In this document: one piece after another, positions 18,263 through 25,872 of the stretch
Position numbering within the stretch: position 1 is the first letter of the stretch
Layout: every line of letters begins with the position of its first letter
Source: Vibrio sp. D404a
Lineage (GTDB): Bacteria > Pseudomonadota > Gammaproteobacteria > Enterobacterales > Vibrionaceae
Assembly: GCF_030248535.1 (NCBI RefSeq)
Contig: NZ_JAHGAJ010000010.1
Location: 35,087-99,086, forward strand
Direction: 5' to 3'
DNA length: 64,000 nt
Notes under the pieces: model-generated
Databases searched by the model: none
The model's input: the letters and a program-made list of their open reading frames with translations, nothing else
What the model was told of the DNA's origin: nothing
Position numbers and translations under genes: made by a program

Positions 18263-18997
18263 CTACAAACCAATCTCTTCCGTCAGGTCTTTGATCTGTT
18301 GAAGGTCCATTCTGTGAACTTCAATCATCTGTCTGATATCACTCAAGCGCGAGTTTGCCGCGTCGAGCTTGTCACACGCATCAGATTTAGCATCCCATGA
18401 CGTACCTTCAAGAAAGGTATCACACTCTTTTTTAAGCGGCTTCAGGTTGGGCTCTAGCTTATCGCGTTCTGCTTCAAGCTTTTCCAACGACTGGGTAATT
18501 TGCAGCTCCTTACGAAACAGTTCACGAGAACGCTCGAACATAGTGGACTGCATATCCGCTTGACGATTAAGCTTTTGATTATTCTGTTCAGACTGGTCAA
18601 GCGCAACTTTCTGTTCGTTAAGTTGTTGTTCTAACGAGTAGTTCGCCTTTTCTAATACTGCAGTCTGCTTGGATAGCTCATCCAGCTCTTTTTGGTGTGC
18701 CTGTGCTTGCTCTTGAAGTGCAGCTTCAACCTGACTACCGATCTCTGAATCGACTTTCGCCACTTTCGCTTCAACTTGGGTCACAAGCTGCTGCTTGCTG
18801 CTATTCAATTCTTGGTAACGAGCTTCTAGAACTTGATAGGTCGATTCCCACTTAGACGCCGTCACTGAAGAGCCAATCAAGCCACCAAGGGCCAAGCCAA
18901 TCACCGCCGCTATACCAATATATAACTGGCTTCGCTTATCGCGCTCTTCAATTACAACCACTTCATCTTGTTCATTTTGCCCAGAATGTTGGCTCAC
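18263..18997 (-). CDS. Single-pass membrane protein with long periplasmic coiled coil, function unknown
   Basis: I do not recognise a named family. The 244-residue product starts with an acidic cytoplasmic segment (QDEVVVIEERDKRSQ), then one membrane helix (LYIGIAAVIGLALGGLIGSSV, residues about 26-46), then an almost continuous coiled coil rich in E, Q, K and L to residue 175, and a C-terminal part with two cysteines (KKECDTFLEG, KSDACDKLD) that could form a disulfide in the periplasm. Translation starts at a GTG preceded by GGGAG at a good distance. It is probably monocistronic. A structural or envelope-associated role is possible but unsupported. Confidence 0.75.
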   Translation of the reverse strand: MSQHSGQNEQDEVVVIEERDKRSQLYIGIAAVIGLALGGLIGSSVTASKWESTYQVLEARYQELNSSKQQLVTQVEAKVAKVDSEIGSQVEAALQEQAQAHQKELDELSKQTAVLEKANYSLEQQLNEQKVALDQSEQNNQKLNRQADMQSTMFERSRELFRKELQITQSLEKLEAERDKLEPNLKPLKKECDTFLEGTSWDAKSDACDKLDAANSRLSDIRQMIEVHRMDLQQIKDLTEEIGL

Positions 18998-19105
18998 AAG
19001 GGTACTCCCATTCGTTTACGTTACGCCGTCACCACTAGTCTAGCAACAACAGGTGATAGATTTATTTCACTCATATACTTTGTTATCAAGCCCTATCCCT
19101 GAGTG

Positions 19106-19264
19106 TTAGCGCGTCAACTCCGAGAACATTAAGCTCGCGGTATACAACAAAAAACTACTTACGATGACAATCACTACGCTTTTCTGCACTTTTTCGTTGG
19201 TTCGATAACGAAACAGCACAAATGCCAAGGCTAATAAAAAAACAATCGCAATCAGTCGAGTCAT
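19106..19264 (-). CDS. Small inner-membrane protein, 52 residues, two helices
   Basis: Unrecognised short protein. The start chosen at 19264 (MTRLIAIVFLLALAFV) has an excellent AAGGAGG ribosome site five to six bases upstream; the frame is open to 19336 but the extra 24 codons have no site and an unlikely sequence. Two hydrophobic helices (LIAIVFLLALAFVLF and SVVIVIVSSFLLYTASL) are joined by a charged loop RYRTNEKVQK. It lies between the coiled-coil membrane protein gene and the divergent riboswitch-controlled symporter gene. No function can be proposed. Confidence 0.65.
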   Translation of the reverse strand: MTRLIAIVFLLALAFVLFRYRTNEKVQKSVVIVIVSSFLLYTASLMFSELTR

Positions 19265-19374
19265 AACTCCTCCTTGTTTCTCTATTTTATACCATTTAAA
19301 TAAGCAAGTTACGTCAGAGTCGCGTTGTTTGATCATTTAGTTGAACAAGATTTGTGCAAACAGATATTTTGCTG

Positions 19375-19403
19375 CTGACATCACAGTTTTTCTGATCTAG
19401 GAT
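19375..19403 (+). promoter_or_regulatory. Sigma-70-type promoter of the riboswitch-symporter transcript
   Basis: -35 CTGACA (19375-19380), 17-base spacer, -10 TAGGAT (19398-19403). A start near 19410 would place the palindrome at 19415 and the glycine riboswitch in the 5' leader. Confidence 0.6.
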
Positions 19404-19414
19404 ACGCCTACAGA

Positions 19415-19434
19415 TTACCTAATTAATTAGGTAA
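19415..19434. promoter_or_regulatory. Perfect 20-bp palindrome between promoter and riboswitch
   Basis: TTACCTAATT at 19415-19424 is followed directly by its complement to 19434. It starts about five bases after the predicted transcription start, so it could be an operator for a repressor or an RNA hairpin ahead of the riboswitch. Confidence 0.6.
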
Positions 19435-19440
19435 TTGTTC

Positions 19441-19680
19441 CGATGAAGACTGCAGGAGAGTGGTTATTAACTAAATATTAACATTTAGTTAGATTGACCC
19501 GCCGAAGAAGTAAATCTTTCAGGTGCTTTATACTGATGAAAATCAGAAAAGCGAGGACTGTCGTTGGAGGAACCTCTGGAGAGAACCGTTAGATCGGTCG
19601 CCGAAGGAGCAAGCTTAGAGACCAAAACTTCTCAGTAAGTTTTTCGCTAAGTGAAACTCTCAGGCAAAAGGACAGAGGAG
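19441..19680 (+). ncRNA. Tandem glycine riboswitch
   Basis: Two glycine aptamers in series. Aptamer 1 spans about 19449-19562 (TGCAGGAGAGTGG ... CCGCCGAAGAAG ... AGCGAGGACTG). Aptamer 2 spans about 19573-19678 (CCTCTGGAGAGAACC ... CGCCGAAGGAGCAAG ... CTCTCAGGCAAAAGGACAGAGG). In aptamer 2 the closing stem pairs CCTCTG at 19573-19578 with CAGAGG at 19673-19678. The leader CGATGAAGA at 19441-19449 precedes aptamer 1 in the place where the V. cholerae RNA forms a leader-linker kink-turn. The same arrangement stands ahead of an AGCS symporter gene (VC1422) in V. cholerae. Downstream, 19678-19687, 19763-19771 and 19772-19802 can form a switchable structure over the ribosome site of the symporter gene. 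Confidence 0.95.
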
Positions 19681-19771
19681 TGGAAAGCAACAACCTTAAT
19701 TCAGAACACTAACTACAGTACTAATGTATTAAGTGGTGCGATCGTGATCGATTAGCACTGCCCTTTCACTC

Positions 19772-19802
19772 TTCTCCTTAAATTTTTATTTATTAAGGGG
19801 AA
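19772..19802 (+). promoter_or_regulatory. Predicted expression platform: hairpin that sequesters the ribosome site
   Basis: TTCTCCTTAA (19772-19781) can pair with TTAAGGGGAA (19793-19802), which contains the ribosome site five bases before the ATG at 19806; nine Watson-Crick pairs and one G-U. Immediately upstream, CTTTCACTC (19763-19771) can pair with GAGTGGAAAG (19678-19687), which adjoins the closing stem of aptamer 2. This suggests translational control; which state glycine favours cannot be read from the sequence. Confidence 0.55.
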
Positions 19803-19805
19803 TCT

Positions 19806-21188
19806 ATGAACTACCTACAAGAAACATTACAAACCATCAACCAACTTGTTTGGGGACCACCGCTTCTTATTTTATTAGTCGGTACGGGTATCTACTTTAC
19901 CTTTCGCTTAGGCCTACTCCAGTTTAGACACCTACCGACCGCACTGAAAATGGTGTTTTCCAAAGACAAATCAGGCAATGGTGATGTTTCTAGTTTCGCT
20001 GCTTTGTGTACTGCACTTTCTGCCACTATTGGTACGGGTAACATCGTCGGTGTTGCAACGGCCATTAAATTAGGTGGTCCGGGTGCCCTATTCTGGATGT
20101 GGCTCGCGGCTGTATTCGGCATGGCAACCAAATACGCAGAGTGTCTACTGGCGGTAAAATACCGTAAAACAGACAGCAAAGGCGAAATGGTCGGTGGACC
20201 AATGTACTACTTGCAATACGGTGTTGGCTCTCGAATTCTAGCAGTGCTGTTCGCTCTATTTGCTTTGGGTGTGGCGTGCTTCGGTATCGGTACCTTCCCG
20301 CAAGTAAATGCGATTCTAGACGCTACGGAAATCTCGTTTGGCGCATCACGTGAGTTATCAGCTGTTGTATTGACCTTGCTTGTTGCTGTGGTGACTTTAG
20401 GTGGTATCCAATCCATCGCTAAGGTTGCAGGAAAAGTCGTACCTACAATGGCGGTTATGTACATCGTCGCGTGTATGAGCGTGCTGGTGACAAATGCGGA
20501 TCAACTGCTTGATGCGATTAGCTTAGTGATTACCTCAGCATTCACTAACACGGCTGCAACCGGTGGTTTCTTGGGTGCAAGCATCATGCTCGCTATTCAA
20601 TCGGGTATTGCGCGTGGCGTATTCTCGAATGAATCAGGTCTAGGTAGTGCTCCAATGGCCGCCGCAGCAGCAAAGACTGACTCGTGTGTTAAGCAAGGTC
20701 TTATCTCTATGACAGGTACCTTCTTTGACACCATCATCATCTGTACCATGACAGGTCTTGCGTTAATCTTAACGGGTGCTTGGCAGACTGACCTATCAGG
20801 TGCTGCGATGACGACTCATGCGTTTGCCGTTGGCTTGAATGCAGACACGCTAGGTCCAATGCTGGTGTCGGTTGGTCTTATCTTCTTTGCCTTTACCACT
20901 ATTTTAGGTTGGAACTACTACGGTGAGCGCTGTGTGGTGTTCTTGTTTGGCACCCAAGCGGTACTTCCATACAAGATCATCTTTATCGCACTTGTGGCTT
21001 CGGGCGCGTTCTTAAAACTGGATATGATTTGGTTACTGGCGGATATTGTGAATGGCTTAATGGCGATTCCAAACCTAATTGGTTTGATCCTTCTGCGTCA
21101 CGTAGTGATTGAAGAGACCAAACAGTTCTTTAGCCAAATGACTTCTAAGGGACAATCAACAGAGACTCGCACCACATCGGTGGCTTGA
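19806..21188 (+). CDS. AGCS-family sodium:glycine/alanine symporter under glycine riboswitch control
   Basis: Inner-membrane amino-acid carrier of 460 residues with the AGCS landmarks TALSATIGTGNIVGVATA, GGPGALFWMW, KYR, GGPMYYLQYG and FSNESGLGSAPMAAAAA, and about eleven membrane helices. It lacks the signal-like extension of the paralogue at 14183. The ribosome site AAGGGG lies five bases before the ATG. Because the gene follows a tandem glycine riboswitch, glycine is probably its main substrate or a signal for its use. It is a single-gene transcript ended by a strong hairpin at 21294. Confidence 0.95.
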   Translation: MNYLQETLQTINQLVWGPPLLILLVGTGIYFTFRLGLLQFRHLPTALKMVFSKDKSGNGDVSSFAALCTALSATIGTGNIVGVATAIKLGGPGALFWMWLAAVFGMATKYAECLLAVKYRKTDSKGEMVGGPMYYLQYGVGSRILAVLFALFALGVACFGIGTFPQVNAILDATEISFGASRELSAVVLTLLVAVVTLGGIQSIAKVAGKVVPTMAVMYIVACMSVLVTNADQLLDAISLVITSAFTNTAATGGFLGASIMLAIQSGIARGVFSNESGLGSAPMAAAAAKTDSCVKQGLISMTGTFFDTIIICTMTGLALILTGAWQTDLSGAAMTTHAFAVGLNADTLGPMLVSVGLIFFAFTTILGWNYYGERCVVFLFGTQAVLPYKIIFIALVASGAFLKLDMIWLLADIVNGLMAIPNLIGLILLRHVVIEETKQFFSQMTSKGQSTETRTTSVA

Positions 21189-21291
21189 TCTTTGAAACGA
21201 ACGTTGAAAGAGACAATCGTTGAAATAGACTAGCTTTGAATTGGACAGGTTTTGATAGAGCGAGCTTTATCAACCGCTAGATTTGACGTAT

Positions 21292-21323
21292 AAAAAAGCC
21301 GAAGTGAAATACTTCGGCTTTCT
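21292..21323. terminator. Bidirectional terminator between the symporter and the LysE-family gene
   Basis: AAAGCCGAAGT / ACTTCGGCTTT, perfect 11-bp arms with a five-base loop, A-run before and T-rich sequence after. Confidence 0.9.
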
Positions 21324-21352
21324 TATATCTATACACTGTTAAACCAGACTAA

Positions 21353-21997
21353 CTAAGCTGTCGGTGTTGGTGGCTCTTCTAACATTAGTTTGATACCTAA
21401 CGAAATCAGCACGGCACCCGTTACGCCTTCCATCCAACCAATCACTTTAGGGCTTTTGAATAGCTGTTTGGCTGAGCCGACCGCACCCGCGATGCCACAC
21501 TGCCAAACCATCGCGATCACAAAGTGAATACCCGCCATAAGCATCGACTGCATAAATGGTGAACCTTGTGGGTCAATAAACTGTGGCAAGAACGCAAGAT
21601 AGAAAACCGCCGTTTTAGGGTTCAGCACATTGGAAAGAAACCCTTCTCTCAATGAGCGTGATGCTCGCAAGGTCTCATGTTTGGCGTCAGATACTTCAAA
21701 GCCAGCATTGCCTTTCCAAACACCATAAAGGCTCGATGCACCAAGCCAAATCAGGTAAGCGGCACCAATAAACTTCACCGTTTGAAACAGCTCCGCCGAT
21801 TGAAGCAGAATCGCTGAGATACCGATGGCAGAAAATGTCGCGTGGACAAACAAGCCCAAGCACACGCCTAAACTCGTCACCGCACCGTCTCTCATTCCTG
21901 ACCGCGTGGTATTTCGAATCACCAGTGCCGTGTCTAGCCCCGGGGTAAGCGTCAATATGGTGATCGCCACCAGAAAGGCTTCAAAATTAAGAATCAT
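21353..21997 (-). CDS. LysE/RhtB family amino-acid exporter
   Basis: Inner-membrane exporter of the LysE/RhtB family, which expels amino acids such as threonine, homoserine or leucine. The 214-residue protein has six predicted helices and the family N-terminus TLTPGLDTALVIRNTTRSGMRDGA, with a second landmark LRASRSLREGFLSNVLNPKTAVFYLAFLPQF in the middle (listed only as residues roughly 105-135). I choose ATG at 21997, seven bases after AAGGA; a TTG at 22015 keeps the frame open but has no site. Monocistronic, converging on the riboswitch-controlled symporter gene. Substrate cannot be assigned. Confidence 0.9.
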   Translation of the reverse strand: MILNFEAFLVAITILTLTPGLDTALVIRNTTRSGMRDGAVTSLGVCLGLFVHATFSAIGISAILLQSAELFQTVKFIGAAYLIWLGASSLYGVWKGNAGFEVSDAKHETLRASRSLREGFLSNVLNPKTAVFYLAFLPQFIDPQGSPFMQSMLMAGIHFVIAMVWQCGIAGAVGSAKQLFKSPKVIGWMEGVTGAVLISLGIKLMLEEPPTPTA

Positions 21998-22275
21998 AAC
22001 CGCATCCTTGCTCAATAAGGTCTTCGCATGCTCTAGGTAATCAAACCACCACCAAGCATCAATGTGTGGTGCAGATTAACTCAATTTACCTGTCGTTGTT
22101 AAGCTTTGTGTTATGGATCTATACCGTTTTATAAATACAAAGAACAGTGTTTCGAACGCTGACACCTCTTGCTGATTTACAATTTATTTACAACCAAGGT
22201 CGCTTTGTCGAACAAACCTATTGGTCACTGTGGCGTAGGTTGATAAACTATTTCTTTTATTCTCAGGGAATTATG

Positions 22276-23748
22276 ATGAGCGCATTCAAAAAACTGGTTG
22301 AACATTCTCAAAAATGTTCACGCTTCCAACATTTATCTGCAATCTGTGGCTGGGACGCCGCATCAATGATGCCTTCTGGTGGTAACCAAGCTCGTAGTGA
22401 AGCAATGGCCGAGCTGTCGGTTCACATTCACGGTCTAATGACACAGCCACAACTTGCCGATTGGATCGCAGATGCTGAGAATGAAAATCTAAACACAGAA
22501 CAGCAATCATCACTGCGTGAAATTAAAAGACAGTGGCAACAAGCTAACCTACTCCCTGAAAAACTGGTTCAAGCCAAATCTTTGGCTGGTTCGAAGTGTG
22601 AGCATGCTTGGCGCACACAACGCGGTGAAAATGACTGGGTCGGTTTTGAGAAGAACTGGCGTGAAGTGGTTGAGCTTTCACGCGAAGAGGCACAAATCCG
22701 TGCTGACGCTGCAGGCCTAACGCCTTACGATGCCATGCTAGACATCTACGAACCGGGCACCAACTCTGCTTCTCTCGATGCGCTATTCAGTGACGTGAAA
22801 ACATGGCTACCGGGCCTAATTGATCAAGTGATCGATAAGCAATCTAATGAACAATTAATCGTACCTGCGGGCAACTACCCAACAGAGAAGCAAAAAGCCC
22901 TCGGCCTTGAAGTGATGAAGCTGCTTAAATTCGATTTCGAACATGGTCGACTGGATGAAAGTGTTCACCCATTCTGTGGTGGTGTACCTTCGGACGTGCG
23001 TATTACCACGCGTTACGATGAATCTGAGTTTGTACAATCGCTAATGGGTATTGTTCATGAAACTGGCCACGCACGCTACGAACAAGGGCTACCAAAATCA
23101 CTTGCAGGCACCCCAGCAGGTGAAGCGCGCTCTATGGGTATTCACGAGTCTCAATCTCTATTTTTTGAGATGCAAGTTGGCCGCAGTGATGCCTTCATCG
23201 CCCACTTAGCGCGCATGGCGGGGAATCAATTCACTGGCCCAGAGTTTGAGCAAGAGAACTTTAAGAAGATCTACACACGTGTGAAGAAAGACTTCATCCG
23301 TGTCGACGCTGACGAGCTTACCTACCCTGCGCACGTTATCTTGCGTTACGAGATTGAGCGTGACTTGATCAATGGCGACATCAAACATACCGATGTACCA
23401 GAGCTTTGGAGCCAAAAGATGCAAGATTACCTAGGGCTAAGCACTCAAGGTAACTTCACTAATGGCTGTATGCAGGATATTCACTGGACAGACGGCGCAT
23501 TTGGTTACTTCCCGAGCTATACATTGGGCGCAATGTACGCGGCACAATTCATGGCAGCGATGAAGCAAACCGTCGACGTCGATCAAGTGATTCAATCTGG
23601 CGATCTAAGCCCTATCTTTAACTGGCTTGAGAGCAATATCTGGAGCAAAGGTAGCCTACTGACCACCGATGAGTTGGTGAAAGGCGCGACGGGTGAAACA
23701 CTGAACGCGAAGTTCTTCCAAGATCACCTAAAAGCTCGCTACCTATAA
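22276..23748 (+). CDS. Thermostable-type carboxypeptidase, family M32 (Taq carboxypeptidase)
   Basis: Cytosolic zinc metallocarboxypeptidase that removes C-terminal residues from peptides. All six sequence marks of family M32 are present: HPF (in VHPFCGG), DVRITTRYD, the zinc motif HETGH (residues 261-265), HESQS (from residue 290), IRVDADELTYP and GCMQDIHW. The 490-residue length is typical. I choose the second of two adjacent ATG codons (22276), six bases after AGGGA; the frame is open back to 22147 but the added 43 residues are unlike the family. A DMT-type transporter gene follows 71 bases downstream and may be co-transcribed. No signal peptide. Confidence 0.96.
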   Translation: MSAFKKLVEHSQKCSRFQHLSAICGWDAASMMPSGGNQARSEAMAELSVHIHGLMTQPQLADWIADAENENLNTEQQSSLREIKRQWQQANLLPEKLVQAKSLAGSKCEHAWRTQRGENDWVGFEKNWREVVELSREEAQIRADAAGLTPYDAMLDIYEPGTNSASLDALFSDVKTWLPGLIDQVIDKQSNEQLIVPAGNYPTEKQKALGLEVMKLLKFDFEHGRLDESVHPFCGGVPSDVRITTRYDESEFVQSLMGIVHETGHARYEQGLPKSLAGTPAGEARSMGIHESQSLFFEMQVGRSDAFIAHLARMAGNQFTGPEFEQENFKKIYTRVKKDFIRVDADELTYPAHVILRYEIERDLINGDIKHTDVPELWSQKMQDYLGLSTQGNFTNGCMQDIHWTDGAFGYFPSYTLGAMYAAQFMAAMKQTVDVDQVIQSGDLSPIFNWLESNIWSKGSLLTTDELVKGATGETLNAKFFQDHLKARYL

Positions 23749-23819
23749 CCCTGTAGCTAAAACAATATCGAGCAGCGTGGACCAGCGCTGCTCTCTTTCC
23801 CTTCCCAAGGAAACCGACC

Positions 23820-24695
23820 ATGGAATGGATACTCTTCACTGTGCTTGCCGCTTCTAGCCAAGCATGGAGAAACGCTTTTCAAAGCCGACTAAGCAAAACC
23901 TTGAATGTCTCTGGGGTAACGCTCGCGCGCTTTTTGTGGGCAAGCCCACTCGCCCTAATTTACCTGTTTTGTCTGTATCAGTATCAAGATGCGCCAATGC
24001 CTACATTCTCTGGGCACTCTTACTTTTTTCTTGCGGGTGCTTCGGTGATGCAAATCATCGCGACTGGCTTGATGGTGGTGCTGTTTAAGCAGCGTAACTT
24101 TGCTATTGGTGCCGGGTTAGCAAAAAGTGAAGCTCCCGTTTCCGCTGTACTTGGGATACTGTTTTTCGGCACCTCGTTGACAGTACTTGGTTGGGTAGGT
24201 GTCGCTTTTGGTATGGTCGCGGTATTTCTACTTAGTTGTGCCAATGGCGTGCGCAGTGTGTCACTAAAAACAGCCTCAATTGGTCTGGCGTGTTGTACTG
24301 CCTTCGCCCTCACCTCGCTTTGGATTCGTGAAGCCAGCTTGAGCTTCAACTTACCGTTTCCACACAGCGCCGCTTGGGTACTGTTTATCGTTATTCTTAC
24401 TCAGACCATTCTCTTGTTGAGCTATTTGATCATTAAAGATCGCGCAACGCTAAGGCTGATGTTTACCAAACCTAAGCTGGTGATCATGACCAGTATTGCA
24501 AGCTTTATCGGGTCTCTTGGATGGTTTAGTGCGATGTCGCTACAGGCAGTTCCGTACGTCAAAACGCTGGGACAAATTGAAGTTTTCTTTACCATGCTGA
24601 TTTCGATATTCTGGCTGAAAGAGCCGGTCAAAAACAAAGACATGCTGGCGCTATTCTTCATTGCGATTGCCGCTATTTTGGTGATGTGGCAGTAA
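23820..24695 (+). CDS. EamA/DMT superfamily transporter
   Basis: Inner-membrane protein of the drug/metabolite transporter superfamily, 291 residues, ten predicted helices in two EamA-type halves. The second half ends with the typical VPYVKTLGQIEVFFTMLIS and WLKEPVKNKDMLALFFIAIAAILV segments. The ribosome site is AAGGA about nine bases before the ATG. It follows the M32 peptidase gene by 71 bases without a visible terminator, so the two may form a unit. Transport of amino acids or related metabolites is typical of the superfamily; the substrate is not identifiable here. Confidence 0.88.
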   Translation: MEWILFTVLAASSQAWRNAFQSRLSKTLNVSGVTLARFLWASPLALIYLFCLYQYQDAPMPTFSGHSYFFLAGASVMQIIATGLMVVLFKQRNFAIGAGLAKSEAPVSAVLGILFFGTSLTVLGWVGVAFGMVAVFLLSCANGVRSVSLKTASIGLACCTAFALTSLWIREASLSFNLPFPHSAAWVLFIVILTQTILLLSYLIIKDRATLRLMFTKPKLVIMTSIASFIGSLGWFSAMSLQAVPYVKTLGQIEVFFTMLISIFWLKEPVKNKDMLALFFIAIAAILVMWQ

Positions 24696-24727
24696 CACAG
24701 CCCATCGCTTGCCTAGAAATTTGAGCA

Positions 24728-24770
24728 GAGTGTTTCTTAGGGTTTATCTTGTAGATTTTAAGAAACACTC
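24728..24770. terminator. Inverted repeat between EamA gene and binding-protein gene
   Basis: GAGTGTTTCTTA and TAAGAAACACTC, perfect 12-bp arms with a 19-base loop, placed between two converging genes. It has no T-run, so its terminator role is uncertain. Confidence 0.5.
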
Positions 24771-24780
24771 ACGCATCTAT

Positions 24781-25872
24781 CTAATGATCGAGTGAGTCGG
24801 GGTGAATTAAGGCGCTCTTCCATTCATCAATCAACACCTCTCTTTTTAACTCATCTGTCATCACCAACAATCGAAGCCCAAGTGGAATACTTCGAATTGG
24901 CCCGTGCTCTTGCTGGAAAAAGAACGTATCACTATTGTTAGCGACAACCTTAGTGCGGATTGGAGATAAGCTGGACGTATCGGCAAGCAATTGCTGCCCG
25001 CTCATCGAGAGCAGAAAATCAATGTAACGGCGAGCGGCATAAGGATTCTTGGCGTCTTTATTGATAAAGGCTGTGCGCATGATGGCCGTTGTATAGTCCG
25101 TTGGCAGCAGGAGTTTGACGTCAGGATTCTTATGCGTCGCGCTATTGGCATAAGTGCCTAACACATTGTATGCAAAAGCGATATCACCACGATTGAGCGA
25201 CTCTAACATATCTTTACTGCTGGAATACAACCTGACGTTATGCACACCAAAGGATTCTAGAATACGACCATAGCTCGCTGTTTGTTGGCTGTCGTATGAC
25301 CATAGAAGGTAACCAACACCGACACTGTCGATATCAAAGGTGCCAATCAAACCATCCATGTTGTCGCTATGCTCTCGTATAAACTCCAACATATCGGCGC
25401 GAGTTTCTAACTCTAGCTCTTCTTCATAGGCAATGCGTTTCAAGAGCTTATGATTGTATGCGATCACAGCAGGCTCATAGGTGAAGGCAAAAATTTCATC
25501 ACGCCACTTGGCTCGCTTGGGCAAGCTTTGCGTTTCAAGGGACACATGAGGTTGCGCGTAACCATCGTTAATTAGCTTCACCTGTAGATCCATTGCCGAA
25601 CTTGCAATAACGTCTGCATCAGCAAAATCACCGCTCACCATACCTTGGTAAAGCTCGATGGTGCTGGATTCGATATAAGTCAACTCGATGTTGGGGTTTC
25701 TTCGTCGAAACTCGGTGAGAAAAGGTTCAATTTCACGAATATCGACCGCCCCTCGAACCAGTAACTCACTGTTTTTAAGCCTCTGTTTAACGCTAGGCGC
25801 TGCGGTGGCTGGAAGCGACCAAACCGCCACCAAAGAAAGCATTAACCATGACTTTATTCCACCCAGCCTCAT
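24781..25872 (-). CDS. Periplasmic substrate-binding protein encoded with the TctDE-type two-component system
   Basis: Exported periplasmic binding protein of the iron/polyamine-like SBP class, 363 residues, with a signal peptide (SWLMLSLVAVWSLPATAA). The mature part shows the class I-like pattern: LVRGAVDIREIEPFLTEFRRRNPNIELTY near the N-terminus (as residues 39-67), then DVIASSAMDLQVKLINDGYAQ and GDIAFAYNVLGTYA. No permease or ATPase gene accompanies it. Its start overlaps the stop of the sensor kinase gene (ATGA), with AAGGAG as ribosome site, so it is made with the kinase. I infer that it may present a ligand to the kinase rather than feed a transporter. Confidence 0.85.
   Translation of the reverse strand: MRLGGIKSWLMLSLVAVWSLPATAAPSVKQRLKNSELLVRGAVDIREIEPFLTEFRRRNPNIELTYIESSTIELYQGMVSGDFADADVIASSAMDLQVKLINDGYAQPHVSLETQSLPKRAKWRDEIFAFTYEPAVIAYNHKLLKRIAYEEELELETRADMLEFIREHSDNMDGLIGTFDIDSVGVGYLLWSYDSQQTASYGRILESFGVHNVRLYSSSKDMLESLNRGDIAFAYNVLGTYANSATHKNPDVKLLLPTDYTTAIMRTAFINKDAKNPYAARRYIDFLLSMSGQQLLADTSSLSPIRTKVVANNSDTFFFQQEHGPIRSIPLGLRLLVMTDELKREVLIDEWKSALIHPDSLDH

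Noticed and set aside
24728..24770. Strong terminator call for the 12-bp inverted repeat
   Set aside because: The arms are perfect but there is no T-run on either side and the loop is 19 bases, so I kept it only at moderate confidence.
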